DNA from: Niastella vici
GTDB lineage: Bacteria > Bacteroidota > Bacteroidia > Chitinophagales > Chitinophagaceae
NCBI RefSeq assembly: GCF_002077945.1
Contig: NZ_LVYD01000058.1
Coordinates: 372,001-436,000 of the forward strand
Length of the DNA: 64,000 bases
Reading direction: 5' to 3'
In this document: positions 9,348 through 19,330 of the stretch, one piece after another
Position numbering within the stretch: the first letter of the stretch is position 1
Layout of the letters: every line of letters begins with the position of its first letter
The notes under the pieces: generated by a model
Database searches by the model: none
Seen by the model: only the letters and a program-made list of their open reading frames with translations
Told to the model about the DNA's origin: nothing
Made by a program: the position numbers and the translations under genes

Positions 9348-12300
9348 ATGAAAAGCAAACCTGTACCCTTTATTATTTTATTGATTATTTCACATTGGTG
9401 TAATTATGTGCGGGCAGAAACCAACTTTGATCCTGTATACCTGATAAGTACGAACCCCTCCAGTTGTAATGGTTCCGAAGGGTCAATTTCATTCAGCGGA
9501 CTGGCACCCAACACCACTTACCAGGTAACCTATATTGATGATGGCGTAACAACAGCCCCTGTTGCTATTACTTCAAACGCAGCAGGCCAATTAACCATCA
9601 CCGGGTTGAATGAAGGTATATATAACAATTTTATTTTTGACTTTAACGGCGATATAAAATCTGTATTGACATACGTTAAGTTATCAAACCCGATAACTGT
9701 TCCGCTTTTCTCTTCTTTTGCTTCTATTTGCCAGGGCAGTACACCACCGGCATTGCCGGTAAAATCGAATAATGATATTAACGGCACCTGGAGCTCAACG
9801 GTTATTGATAACCAGGCTTCAGGCACCTATACCTTTACGCCGACAGCCGGCACCTGTGGTATACCGGTTAAAATTAATATTACTGTAATACCAAAGGTGG
9901 TAGCAACCTTTTCGTTTGGAACATCCCTTACGATCTGCAACAAAGGTAATGTACCGGTATTACCCAATACATCAACCAATAGCATTACAGGCACCTGGTC
10001 GCCGGCTGTGATTGATTCTACTAAATCCGGCATCTATGTATTTACCGCAACGTCGGCCGGGTGCGTAACAGGAACAACGCTTAATGTCACTGTGAACCCG
10101 AATATCGTGCCCACTTTTTCTTTCGGCACAAGCGCTACTATCTGTGAAGGCAATCCGGTTGTTACTTTACCTGACAGTTCAACAAATGGCATAAAAGGCA
10201 CCTGGAGCCCGGCGGTGGTAAGCAACACCGCCGGCGGAACGTATACGTTTACACCCAATAGCGGCCAGTGTGCTACAACGACAACATACATGGTCACTGT
10301 TAATCCGAATGTAACACCAACGTTTACGCCTCGTGTGCCCATCTGTGCCGGCACTACGTTGCCCCCTTTGCCCACAACATCCAGTGAAGGTATCACGGGC
10401 ACGTGGTCACCGGCATTGAATAATACAGCCACTACTACTTATACATTTACGCCAACGGCAGGTCAGTGTGCCACCACAGCAACATTAACTATTACAGTAA
10501 ACCAGAAAGTAACGCCGACGTTCCCGGCTGTTGCATCAATATGTTCGGGGGGTACGCTGGCAGCCCTGCCCACAACATCCACTGAAGGTATCACGGGCAC
10601 GTGGTCACCGGCATTGAATAATACAGCCACTACTACTTATACGTTTACACCAACTGCCGGTCAGTGCGCAATGACTACCACGTTAACTATTACTGTTAAC
10701 CCCATCGTTACCCCCACATTTGCCGTCGTTGCAGCAATATGTTCGGGCGGAACGCTCAATCCGCTGCCCACCACATCCATTAATGGTATTACTGGTACCT
10801 GGTCGCCGGCATTGAATAATACCGCAACTACCACCTATACATTTACACCGGCAGCCGGTCAGTGCGCAACGACTGCCACGTTAACTATTACTGTTAACCC
10901 CATCGTTACCCCAACATTTACCGCTGTTGCAGCAATATGTTCGGGCGGAACGCTCAATCCGCTGCCCACCACATCCCTTAATGGCATTACGGGTACCTGG
11001 TCGCCGGCATTAAACAATACTGCCACTACTACTTATACATTTACGCCAACGGCCGGGCTGTGCGCACCAGCAACAACGCTGACCATAACTGTTAATCCGA
11101 AAACGACACCGACATTCACACCAGTTGGTGCAATATGTACAGGCGGAACGCTCAATCCGCTGCCCACCACATCCCTTAATGGCATTACGGGAACCTGGTC
11201 GCCGGCATTGAATAATACCGCAACTACCACTTATACATTTACGCCAACAGCCGGTCAGTGTGCCACCACAGCAACATTAACTATTACTGTAAACCAGAAA
11301 GTAACGCCGACGTTCCCGACTGTTGCATCAATATGTTCGGGGGGTACGCTGGCAGCCCTGCCCACAACATCCACTGAAGGTATCACGGGCACGTGGTCAC
11401 CGGCATTGAATAATACAGCCACTACTACTTATACGTTTACACCAACTGCCGGTCAGTGCGCAAACTCAACAACATTAACTATTACAGTAAACCAAAAAGT
11501 AACGCCGACGTTCACGGCTGTTGCACCAATATGTTCGGGGGGTACGCTGGCAGCCCTGCCCACAACATCGATTAATGGTATCACAGGTACCTGGTCGCCG
11601 GCATTGAATGATACAGTCACTACCACCTATACATTTACCCCAACAACCGGGCAGTGCGCAACAACGGCAACCTTAACGATCACCGTTAAACCGAATGTAG
11701 CACCGGTGTTCACGCCTGTTGCGCCAATCTGTTCCGGAACAACGCCAACTGCGCTGCCTACCACATCAAACAATGGCATTACGGGTACCTGGTCACCGGC
11801 TTTAAATAATACAGCAACCACCACCTATACGTTTACGCCAGCGGCCGGAGTGTGTGCACTAGCGACAACCTTGGCCATCACCGTTAATCCGAAAACAATA
11901 CCGACGTTTACGCCTGTTGATGCAATATGTGCAGGCGGAACGCTCACTGCACTGCCCACAACATCGAATAATGGTATCACCGGTACCTGGTCACCAGCAT
12001 TGAATAATACGGCCACTACCACCTATACATTTACCCCAGACGCCGGTCAATGTGCAACCACAGCAACATTAACTATTACTGTAAATCAGAAAGTAACGCC
12101 AACGTTCGCACCCCTGGCATCAATATGTTCAGGAGCGGCCCTCCCAGCATTGCCGTCAGCATCGACCAATGCTATACCTGTTACCGGAACCTGGTCGCCG
12201 TCATTGAATAATAATGCAACAACAACTTATACATTTGCCCCCGATACGGGGCAGTGTGCCAGTGCAACAACTTTTACCGTGCAGGTTGACCCCTTACCAG

Positions 12301-12845
12301 CCCTTATTGATATCACCAGGGATACCACCATTTACGACGGTACTGTTTTGGCGTCCTATAATTTTACAGTAAACAATCCGGGAGGCAGCATAAAATGGAA
12401 TAATTCAAATCCATCTATTGGTCTGCCTGCTTCAGGCACCGGTTCGCTTCCTTCTTTTACGGCAACCAACATGGCCGATACGCCTTATACCGCAATCATT
12501 ACCACAATTCCTTTCTCTAATGGTTGTGCCGGTGTATCTCAATCATTTAAAATAAAAGTATTGCCTTTGGCCAAAGATGTATTTGTGCCTAACATCTTTT
12601 CTCCTGATGGCGATGGAAAGAATGATCAACTTTTTATTTACGGAAATTATATCGTTTCTGTTGAGATGCAAATTTTCAATCAATGGGGCCAGCGCCTTGC
12701 CACGCTTAGCGATACTCACCAGGGGTGGGATGGTAAATACAAGGGGATTGCTCAGCCCGTGGGGGTTTATTTATATGTGCTGAAAGCTGCATTGAAAGAT
12801 GGGCGAAAGGTTAGAATGAAAGGTTCTATTACGCTTATTCGATAA
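9348..12845 (+). CDS. Repeat-rich surface adhesin with T9SS type B (gliding-motility-type) sorting domain
   Basis: 1165 residues from ATG 9348; 24 more codons are open upstream, but MKSKPVPFIILLIISHW at 9348 is the signal peptide. Residues ~116-984 are 13 tandem Ig-like repeats of 66-69 residues, each with one invariant pair of Cys (ICSGG... and GQCA...) and the core GITGTWSPALNNTATTTYTF. A further beta domain follows, then residues ~1079-1165 are a type B sorting domain (FVPNIFSPDGDGKNDQLFIY ... NQWGQRL ... GWDGKYKG ... VGVYLYVL), the form that keeps T9SS cargo such as SprB on the surface through a PorP/SprF partner. Exactly that partner is encoded 17 bases downstream. Likely role: adhesion or gliding-type contact. 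No enzymatic motif seen. Confidence 0.92.
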   Translation: MKSKPVPFIILLIISHWCNYVRAETNFDPVYLISTNPSSCNGSEGSISFSGLAPNTTYQVTYIDDGVTTAPVAITSNAAGQLTITGLNEGIYNNFIFDFNGDIKSVLTYVKLSNPITVPLFSSFASICQGSTPPALPVKSNNDINGTWSSTVIDNQASGTYTFTPTAGTCGIPVKINITVIPKVVATFSFGTSLTICNKGNVPVLPNTSTNSITGTWSPAVIDSTKSGIYVFTATSAGCVTGTTLNVTVNPNIVPTFSFGTSATICEGNPVVTLPDSSTNGIKGTWSPAVVSNTAGGTYTFTPNSGQCATTTTYMVTVNPNVTPTFTPRVPICAGTTLPPLPTTSSEGITGTWSPALNNTATTTYTFTPTAGQCATTATLTITVNQKVTPTFPAVASICSGGTLAALPTTSTEGITGTWSPALNNTATTTYTFTPTAGQCAMTTTLTITVNPIVTPTFAVVAAICSGGTLNPLPTTSINGITGTWSPALNNTATTTYTFTPAAGQCATTATLTITVNPIVTPTFTAVAAICSGGTLNPLPTTSLNGITGTWSPALNNTATTTYTFTPTAGLCAPATTLTITVNPKTTPTFTPVGAICTGGTLNPLPTTSLNGITGTWSPALNNTATTTYTFTPTAGQCATTATLTITVNQKVTPTFPTVASICSGGTLAALPTTSTEGITGTWSPALNNTATTTYTFTPTAGQCANSTTLTITVNQKVTPTFTAVAPICSGGTLAALPTTSINGITGTWSPALNDTVTTTYTFTPTTGQCATTATLTITVKPNVAPVFTPVAPICSGTTPTALPTTSNNGITGTWSPALNNTATTTYTFTPAAGVCALATTLAITVNPKTIPTFTPVDAICAGGTLTALPTTSNNGITGTWSPALNNTATTTYTFTPDAGQCATTATLTITVNQKVTPTFAPLASICSGAALPALPSASTNAIPVTGTWSPSLNNNATTTYTFAPDTGQCASATTFTVQVDPLPALIDITRDTTIYDGTVLASYNFTVNNPGGSIKWNNSNPSIGLPASGTGSLPSFTATNMADTPYTAIITTIPFSNGCAGVSQSFKIKVLPLAKDVFVPNIFSPDGDGKNDQLFIYGNYIVSVEMQIFNQWGQRLATLSDTHQGWDGKYKGIAQPVGVYLYVLKAALKDGRKVRMKGSITLIR
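9693..12299 (+). repeat. Tandem array of 13 coding repeats, 198-207 bp each
   Basis: Repeats start at 9693, 9900 and 10107 (207 bp each), then every 198 bp from 10314 to 12096, with the last 204 bp long. The outer repeats are diverged; the inner ones are close to identical. A stretch around 10480-10670 recurs almost base for base at an offset of exactly 792 bp (four units), showing recent multi-unit duplication or gene conversion. Copy number may vary between strains. Confidence 0.95.
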
Positions 12846-12862
12846 AAAACAATATCCTGAAT

Positions 12863-13888
12863 ATGAAGAACAAACGCATCAATCAATATGGTTGGTTAGC
12901 GGTCTGTTTGATAATGATAACTGCCATTAAAACAGTTGCCCAAACAGATCCGCACTTTACCCAGAATTATACATATCCCCTGTACATCAATCCTTCGCTG
13001 GCAGGCAGTGCCGACGGCGATTACAGGGCAACTGCTATTTATCGCAGCCAGTGGGGCAGCCTCAGTAGTTTATATCGAACCATGGGCGTTTCATTTGATG
13101 CACGTACCAATAAAAATGCAGGGCTGGGAATAAATCTCCTGAACCAGACTGCCGGTGATGGCGGGTTTAGTTACCTTACTTTATCCGGTTCTTATGCTTA
13201 CACCGGGGTTAAATTCGGAAAGGATTTTAACCAGCGTATTGTTATGGCCCTCCAGGGCGGCATTATAAGCCGCCGGGTCGATCGCTCAAAATTCAAATGG
13301 GGCGACCAATGGAATCCTATTACCGGCTACCAGGAAAGTAACCCAACAACGCAAACTTTTGATAGAACTTCCTCCATCGTTCCGGATATAGGAGCCGGCT
13401 TTCTTTATTTTGATGCCACGCCCGAAAAGAAAACCAATTTATTCGGTGGCTTTTCAGTATATCATCTAAACAGGCCTAAAGACCCTATCGTCACTAACCA
13501 CAATACCGATCTCAACAGGATCCCTATCCGGTATTCTGTACATGCCGGGGTAAGCTTTAATGTCTCAGCGCAAACCCGGATAATTCCGCATGTGCTATAT
13601 ATGCGCCAGGGTAGTGCATATGAAGCAACGGCTGGTATTTATGCACAAATGAATGTAAATGCAGAGACTGATTTTATGTTGGGTGGATATTATCGCATGA
13701 ATGATGCCATAGCTCCTTATGTGGGTATTGATTACAGGAATTTTGTTATTGGCATGAGCTATGACGCGAATGCTTCAAAACTAAGAACATTGACGAAAAA
13801 CGTAAACAGTTTTGAGCTCACTCTTTCTTATATAAAACGGTCGGGCACCAAGAGCATTGTTGATTTTGTTCGTTGTGCAAGACTTTAA
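12863..13888 (+). CDS. PorP/SprF family type IX secretion outer-membrane protein
   Basis: 341 residues with signal peptide (cleavage after KTVAQ). The opening TDPHFTQNYTYPLYINPSLAG is the signature of the PorP/SprF family, followed by beta-barrel-like alternation (YRATAIYRSQWGSL, FGGFSVYHLNRP, TDFMLGGYYRMNDAIAPYVG). Proteins of this family sit in the outer membrane and bind the type B sorting domain of a cognate T9SS cargo. It begins 17 bases after the repeat adhesin and is followed 48 bases later by an OmpA-type gene, so the three form one operon-like module. It is most likely the dedicated surface anchor of the upstream adhesin rather than the core PorP of the secretion machine. Confidence 0.93.
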   Translation: MKNKRINQYGWLAVCLIMITAIKTVAQTDPHFTQNYTYPLYINPSLAGSADGDYRATAIYRSQWGSLSSLYRTMGVSFDARTNKNAGLGINLLNQTAGDGGFSYLTLSGSYAYTGVKFGKDFNQRIVMALQGGIISRRVDRSKFKWGDQWNPITGYQESNPTTQTFDRTSSIVPDIGAGFLYFDATPEKKTNLFGGFSVYHLNRPKDPIVTNHNTDLNRIPIRYSVHAGVSFNVSAQTRIIPHVLYMRQGSAYEATAGIYAQMNVNAETDFMLGGYYRMNDAIAPYVGIDYRNFVIGMSYDANASKLRTLTKNVNSFELTLSYIKRSGTKSIVDFVRCARL

Positions 13889-13936
13889 AATTTGGATTGA
13901 ACGTTTTTTGGAAATTAAACAATTGAGCATTCAGTT

Positions 13937-15967
13937 ATGAGCAAATTTTTACATTGTAAGGTGAGGCCATTGGCCGGCAAATTATTGGGCGTACTGGTTG
14001 CAGGCATATGTTGGCTGCCTTTACGCAGTCAACAGGTTGTACATAAAAGTCCGCTACAGTTAGCCGATCAGTATTTTGAGGCCGGTGAATATTATACGGC
14101 TGGCTATTTGTATGAACAGTATCTGAAAATAGCAGGGGGAAATACAGGTGCACCTGCGTTTACAACCTATGCAAAAAAAGGTGCTGCGGCCGCAGGCGGT
14201 CAAAACAGGTCGCGGGCCAGCATCCTTTATAAACAGGCAGAAAGTTACCGGCTTGCCCATTATTGGGGAAAGGCCGACTCTGCATACAAAAAGTGTACTG
14301 ATAATAGTGATGCTTTATATTGGAGCGCCGTTTGTGAACGCAGTCTTGAAAATTATGATGCGGCAGAAGAAGATTTACGCAAATATTTAAACGCTGGCGG
14401 AACAAACGGCCAGCTTAAAGAAGCAGCTGAAAAAGAATGGCAAACGTTGCAATACATACGCAAACAGCTGGCGGCAGCCGGCGCTGGCCAGGTGAACAGT
14501 TCGAAACTCAAAACACCCGGCAGCTTTGAAAAAGGCGCTTTTGCGGTAAGGGCGGTAAGCAGCAACAAGTACCTGGTAAGCAGTACGAAAACCGATACTG
14601 CCAGGGTTAAAGGCGTAAATCCGCATGCAAGCCGTTTGTATTATGCTACTTTGAAGAACGATAGTCTCGATCAACTAACCCCTGTTGTTTTACCGGTTGC
14701 CGGAATTTCAGATAATCAGGGGGTAGCAAGCTACACCGCCGACGGCAATCGTGTTTATTTCACTCAATGGAAAAAAGACAAGGGCCGCATAGTATCTAAT
14801 ATTTATTATATCATTAACCGCGGCGACAGTGGCTGGACCAAGCCGGTTTTATTGCCACAGGTTAATATCGACGGGTATAGCAGTAAGCAGCCATTTTGCT
14901 CAGCAGATGGGGTATACTTATATTTTTCTTCAGACCGTCCGGGCGGATCTGGTGCATTCGATATCTGGTATGCACCTATATATGAAGATGGCAGTGCAGG
15001 CATCCCTGTTAATGCAGGCCCGGGAATAAATACAGCCGGTGATGAGCAGGCGCCGTTTTATCATACCAGCAGCAGTACAATGGTGTTTGCTACAAACGGA
15101 CGCCTGGGCATGGGCGGATACGATCTTTTTTCGGTGAAGGGCAGCGATAAACAATGGGGAGTGCCCCGCAATATGGGTTATCCCATTAATTCATCGAGAG
15201 ATGATATTTACTTTTTTGCGCCTGAAGATACAGCACTGTTGGCAACTGCCATTGTTGGTTCCGACAGGGGTACCGGCTGCTGCCTTGAAAATTATCTCAT
15301 TAAAAGATCGTTGAGGAACAAACCGTTTACCGGCCTGGTACGTGATAGCAAGGACAATACCCCCGTTGCCGGTGCCGACATTGTTTTAACAGACCCATCT
15401 GGAAAGACCTGGGCGACAAAAACGGATGATAAAGGCAATTATTCGTTTGATACCATCCATAATGATTATTCGAATTACCGGATAACTATTACCAAACAAT
15501 ATTATAACGATACCGCTGATGTCGTGAAAATTAATGATACCGCCGACGTGAACCTGTTCACCGATCAATTAGTCAATAGAGATATGTATATTGAGAAAAA
15601 ATTCATATTAAACATTGCGAATGTTGTTACCGTATATTTCGATTTTGACATGAGCAACCTGAAAACAGAGGCGGTGAGCAAGCTCGATTCGGTTTACCTT
15701 GTACTGGTACAGCTTCCTTCTTCAACGCTTCAGATCTCAGCCTATACAGATGGCAAGGGTACCGATGAATACAATAAAAAGCTTTCTGACCGGCGTGCAA
15801 GGTCATGCGCCGATTATTTCATTGGCAAAGGCATAAAAGCCAGCCGCATTACCTTTGAATCATTCGGCGCCTGTTGTCCGCTTGAATTGGAATTGATCAA
15901 TGGCCGCGATAATCCTGATGGCCGCAGTCGTAACAGAAGGGCGTTGATCAATATATCGAAGGAATAA
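13937..15967 (+). CDS. OmpA-family protein with TPR-like, PD40 and carboxypeptidase-regulatory-like domains
   Basis: 676 residues with an N-terminal signal segment. Residues ~40-160 look like TPR helices (ADQYFEAGEYYTAGYLYEQY, KADSAYKKCTDNSDALYW). Residues ~240-430 contain PD40 propeller repeats (ADGNRVYFTQWKKDKGR, ADGVYLYFSSDRPGGSGAFD, STMVFATNGRLGMGGYDLFS). Residues ~460-520 are a CarboxypepD-regulatory-like fold (SKDNTPVAGADIVLTDPSGK). The C-terminus from ~562 is an OmpA domain (VYFDFDMSNLKTEAVSKLD ... SAYTDGKGTDEYNKKLSDRR), which binds peptidoglycan. This is the architecture of PorE-like proteins that follow porP/sprF genes. It closes the adhesin module and probably ties the surface complex to the cell wall. 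A strong hairpin follows. Confidence 0.92.
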   Translation: MSKFLHCKVRPLAGKLLGVLVAGICWLPLRSQQVVHKSPLQLADQYFEAGEYYTAGYLYEQYLKIAGGNTGAPAFTTYAKKGAAAAGGQNRSRASILYKQAESYRLAHYWGKADSAYKKCTDNSDALYWSAVCERSLENYDAAEEDLRKYLNAGGTNGQLKEAAEKEWQTLQYIRKQLAAAGAGQVNSSKLKTPGSFEKGAFAVRAVSSNKYLVSSTKTDTARVKGVNPHASRLYYATLKNDSLDQLTPVVLPVAGISDNQGVASYTADGNRVYFTQWKKDKGRIVSNIYYIINRGDSGWTKPVLLPQVNIDGYSSKQPFCSADGVYLYFSSDRPGGSGAFDIWYAPIYEDGSAGIPVNAGPGINTAGDEQAPFYHTSSSTMVFATNGRLGMGGYDLFSVKGSDKQWGVPRNMGYPINSSRDDIYFFAPEDTALLATAIVGSDRGTGCCLENYLIKRSLRNKPFTGLVRDSKDNTPVAGADIVLTDPSGKTWATKTDDKGNYSFDTIHNDYSNYRITITKQYYNDTADVVKINDTADVNLFTDQLVNRDMYIEKKFILNIANVVTVYFDFDMSNLKTEAVSKLDSVYLVLVQLPSSTLQISAYTDGKGTDEYNKKLSDRRARSCADYFIGKGIKASRITFESFGACCPLELELINGRDNPDGRSRNRRALINISKE

Positions 15968-15994
15968 AGAACAGTACTTACAGTGTTATAAAGA

Positions 15995-16032
15995 AAACCG
16001 CCCGCCTGAGCTTTAGCAAAGACGGGCGGTTT
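15995..16032. terminator. Bidirectional terminator between convergent genes
   Basis: Perfect 10-bp stem AAACCGCCCG / CGGGCGGTTT between the convergent OmpA-type gene and hybrid sensor gene, with A/T runs at both outer edges suiting both strands. The flanks GTACTTAC... and ...GTAAGTA extend the symmetry. Confidence 0.8.
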
Positions 16033-16105
16033 CAGTAAGTATTAATTTAATTATGTTATATTGGCTTGCGTATCCGGCACGTTCTCATAACCCACCAATC
16101 TTCAT

Positions 16106-18913
16106 TCACTTTTCCCTGAACTCCTTTGGTGTAACCCCCACTTTTGATTTAAAAACGGTTGAGAAATAAGCCGGCGAGGTGAACCCTGTTCTGGATGCTA
16201 TTTCTGCAATGGTAAAAGATTCATTCTTTATAAGGTATTTAGCCTTCTGCAGTCTCGTACTTAGAATATAATCATTGACATTCATGTTCATTAACGTCTT
16301 CACCTTCTTGTACAGCAGCACTCTTGAAATGCCCATGTTCTTACAAATGCTGTCTACATTGAGATCTTCGTTCGATAAATTATTTTCTACCAACGCTGTA
16401 AATTCACTAATGAACTTCCTGTCGGGTTTACTTATTGTTTGTGTATTTAAAGCAACCGGCATTTCTCCGGTAAAATGTTCCTTCAGGCGTGCGCGGTTGG
16501 CAAGCAGGCTTTTTATGGTTTGATCGAGGAACAGGGTATTGAATGGCTTTGTAACATAGGCATCTGCCCAGTTTTTCATGCCTTCAATTTGCTGCTCTAT
16601 CGAAGTTTTGGCAGTTAATAAGATAACCGGGATATGCGAAGTGCGGAAATCAGTTTTAATAATACGGGTTAGCGCCAGGCCATCCTTACCGGGGATCACC
16701 ACATCGCAAATGATCAGGTCCGGAATATGATCGAATGCCTGTTGTAAAGCCATTTGTCCGTTTTCTGCTTCCAGTATATCGTATTCAGCACTTAATTTAT
16801 TTGCCAGAAATTGCCGCAGATCGGCATTGTCTTCGATGATCAAAATTGTATACTCTTTTCTTGTTTGATTGGTGTTTACTTCCTGTTTTACCGTTTGTTC
16901 GGTAATAAGATCGGCAGTAAATATTTTTTCATGTTCGTATAGAATGGAGTTGATTGCCTCAGGCGATGAACTCACCATTTCGTCTTTTGCAAGATGTTTG
17001 TTCCCCAGCGGAAGAAAAATTTCGAATGTAGTACCTTTCAAACTTTCACTTGCTACAGTAATAGAGCCTTTATGCAGTTCAATGAGGCTTTTCGACAATG
17101 CCAGCCCAAGCCCCGATCCTTTATAGTTTTCATATTCACCCTGGTAAAATACATCAAACGCGTGTTCAATAGCATCTTTCGACATGCCCACCCCGTTATC
17201 TTCAATTTTTATAATAGCATTATTGCCGCTTTCGCTTTTGTTGATATATACATGTATATAACCATTGTCTTTGGTAAACTTAAAGGCATTGGACAGTAAA
17301 TTAAAAATAACTTTATCAAGCATAGTTACATCAATCCAGCTATTCAAATGCGATTCCGGCGTAATCAATCGTAAATCAATATTTCTCTTTTGAGCAATGC
17401 TTTTATATGATTGAATAATATCTGAAACAAAAACGATCAAATCGTTTTCGCTTGCTCTTAGTTTCATTTTATCCACTTCTATCTTTCTGAAATCCATTAG
17501 CTGGTTCACCAGCCGCAACAGCCGCAGCACATTTTTTCGAATTAAACCATGGGTTTGGCTGGTGTTGTACTGGTTTTTGTTGCTGCCCATCAATTCTTCC
17601 AGCGGCCCTAAGATCAGGGTTAAAGGCGTTCTGAATTCATGGGAAATATTCGTGAAGAAGTTCACTTTTGCCTCATTGGCCGCTTTTGCTTTTTCCGACA
17701 TTTGTACCAATTGCGCCTGCTGTTCAAGGATCTCCTGGTTTTGCAACTGCAACTTTTTACTGATCTTACGATATTGCTGTAACGAGTAAAATGCCAGGCC
17801 GCCTAAAATAAGCGCTAAAAAAAGCGATGAGATCAGGATATAAACAAAACTGCGCTGGTTGTTATAGATCCTTGTTTGTTCCTTCAACATAGTTTTCTGC
17901 CGCTCAATTTGTGTTTGCTGACTGGCCGCTTTTGCAACCTGCAATTGCATAATACGTACGTTGGTTGAATCGATGACCGTAGTCTGGATCAGGTTTTCTT
18001 TTGGAACATTTTCTTTATTAAGGATCTTAACGGCGGTTCTGATAATTTCTTCACCCCCCGTTGGGTTTAGCATGGTGGCTGTTATTGTTTTGTTCGAAAC
18101 GAATTGCAAACCGGTACTCGGCAAACCATCCACTCCAATGATGGCCGGTTTAATGCCAACCTTGTTTTTAAATACCTCGTAAGCAGCCTGCGCCATCATA
18201 TCATTTTGGGCAAATACCAGGTTCACATCCCGGTACCGGGCTGCTATTTTCAACAATTCATTTTTTGCCGTATCAGGTAACCACTCGCCGTTTACCTGCT
18301 GTACAACCTGTAGCTGGGGATAGTTTTTAATGGCATCGGCAAATCCGTTGTGCCGTTCCATGGCAGGCGACGATTTAGGCAACCCGGTAATTTCAATGAT
18401 CTTTCCTGTTCCGTGGAGCAAATGCACCGCATACTGGCCGGCCATTTTGCCAATTGCAAAATTGTCGCTGCCTATAAAAGCAGTGTAATGGGGCGTGGCA
18501 ACCTTGCGGTCGACCACTATTACAGGAATCCCTTTTTTAAAAGCCTGTTCAACCACCGGGGTTAATGGCTCGCCTTCGTTGGGGGAAATAATAAACAGAT
18601 CAATAGCTGATTGCAGCAACTCATTCGCCTGCACTACCTGTTTTTGACTGTTGCCATCTGCCTGCCGGTAAAGGAATTGAATGTTGGGATGAAAAGCCAG
18701 CTCGCGGTTCATTTCCTGCAGCATGGTTTTTCGCCAGTCGTCAGATTCAACGCATTGCGAGAACCCGATTGTAAAAGACCGCTGTTTTTGCTCACTGGTA
18801 CAGGCCCCGAAAAATATAAGTAAGATCAGGCTGCTTACAACCAGGCGGCCTTTATAAAAGCTACCCCGTTTGGGTGATAACAGGTAATTAATTATTGGAG
18901 ATAGTAAAGTCAT
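16106..18913 (-). CDS. Hybrid two-component sensor/regulator with periplasmic sugar-binding domain
   Basis: 935 residues in one chain. A membrane or lipoprotein-like signal (LIFFGAC) comes first. A LacI/ribose-binding-type periplasmic domain spans ~47-320 (FTIGFSQCVESDDWR, IPVIVVDRKV, NLVFAQNDMMAQAAYE, IIGVDGLPSTG). One membrane helix lies near 350-375. The histidine kinase has H425 in NISHEFRTPL and ATPase boxes NLLSNAFKFT and GSGLGLALSKSL. The receiver has Asp737 (IICDVVIPGKDG), and an AraC-type double helix-turn-helix forms the last ~100 residues (ISRVLLYKKVKTL, ASRTGFTSPAYFS). Such hybrids detect a mono- or oligosaccharide in the periplasm and activate a neighbouring polysaccharide-utilisation locus. 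The neighbour here is the pectin gene set from 20.4 kb, beyond an RteC gene and a susD remnant. Ligand not determinable from sequence. Confidence 0.95.
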   Translation of the reverse strand: MTLLSPIINYLLSPKRGSFYKGRLVVSSLILLIFFGACTSEQKQRSFTIGFSQCVESDDWRKTMLQEMNRELAFHPNIQFLYRQADGNSQKQVVQANELLQSAIDLFIISPNEGEPLTPVVEQAFKKGIPVIVVDRKVATPHYTAFIGSDNFAIGKMAGQYAVHLLHGTGKIIEITGLPKSSPAMERHNGFADAIKNYPQLQVVQQVNGEWLPDTAKNELLKIAARYRDVNLVFAQNDMMAQAAYEVFKNKVGIKPAIIGVDGLPSTGLQFVSNKTITATMLNPTGGEEIIRTAVKILNKENVPKENLIQTTVIDSTNVRIMQLQVAKAASQQTQIERQKTMLKEQTRIYNNQRSFVYILISSLFLALILGGLAFYSLQQYRKISKKLQLQNQEILEQQAQLVQMSEKAKAANEAKVNFFTNISHEFRTPLTLILGPLEELMGSNKNQYNTSQTHGLIRKNVLRLLRLVNQLMDFRKIEVDKMKLRASENDLIVFVSDIIQSYKSIAQKRNIDLRLITPESHLNSWIDVTMLDKVIFNLLSNAFKFTKDNGYIHVYINKSESGNNAIIKIEDNGVGMSKDAIEHAFDVFYQGEYENYKGSGLGLALSKSLIELHKGSITVASESLKGTTFEIFLPLGNKHLAKDEMVSSSPEAINSILYEHEKIFTADLITEQTVKQEVNTNQTRKEYTILIIEDNADLRQFLANKLSAEYDILEAENGQMALQQAFDHIPDLIICDVVIPGKDGLALTRIIKTDFRTSHIPVILLTAKTSIEQQIEGMKNWADAYVTKPFNTLFLDQTIKSLLANRARLKEHFTGEMPVALNTQTISKPDRKFISEFTALVENNLSNEDLNVDSICKNMGISRVLLYKKVKTLMNMNVNDYILSTRLQKAKYLIKNESFTIAEIASRTGFTSPAYFSTVFKSKVGVTPKEFREK

Positions 18914-19330
18914 ACTGGCAGCAATGCAAAGTGAAAAAACAACCCATTTTAAATATATACTAAATATAAACAGCCACTATGAGGTGTTCAGTCTTTGTTC
19001 AATTTGTAAGGGTTTATGATAAACAAATTCTAAAGAACCATTACGATTTCTAAAGGCCCTAACCGGCCGGTAAAGGCATCAATTATTGAGTAGTAGTCCT
19101 TTATATGGAATAAGACTGTTTTTATTAATTAGAAATTATTATGAACAGGATTAGTATATCCGGAGCCTTCTGCTAAAGTATTTTGCAGAACATTAAGTGT
19201 AGTATGAACAAGTGAAAATGGCTTCTGTAGAGCTGACCGGGGTCATACTTTTTAATCTGCCTTATGAATGATCGCTTGCCAGGGTTTGTTTTTACTTACC
19301 CTCTTTTTCAATTATTTAAGAGAAAAATGT
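18914..19330. other. 417-base intergenic region before the RteC gene
   Basis: AT-rich, divergent between the hybrid sensor and the RteC-domain gene, so it must hold both promoters; no convincing TAnnTTTG box was found. Two structures stand out. AGTATGA (19201-19207) pairs with TCATACT (19243-19249), with GACCGGGGTC inside and T residues after, like a terminator or attenuator. A second hairpin (about 19280-19297) with AGGG / CCCT arms encloses TTTGTTTTTACTTA, about 35 bases before the gene, and nearly repeats the loop of the hairpin at 2101-2133. Confidence 0.5.

Noticed and set aside
9530..12022. Series of ~65-codon antisense frames every 198 bases
   Set aside because: Shadows of the adhesin repeats; their spacing equals the repeat unit and none has a start context or signal.
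9693..12299. Regularly spaced repeats as a CRISPR array
   Set aside because: Repeats are contiguous 198-207 bp coding units without spacers and encode Ig-like domains.
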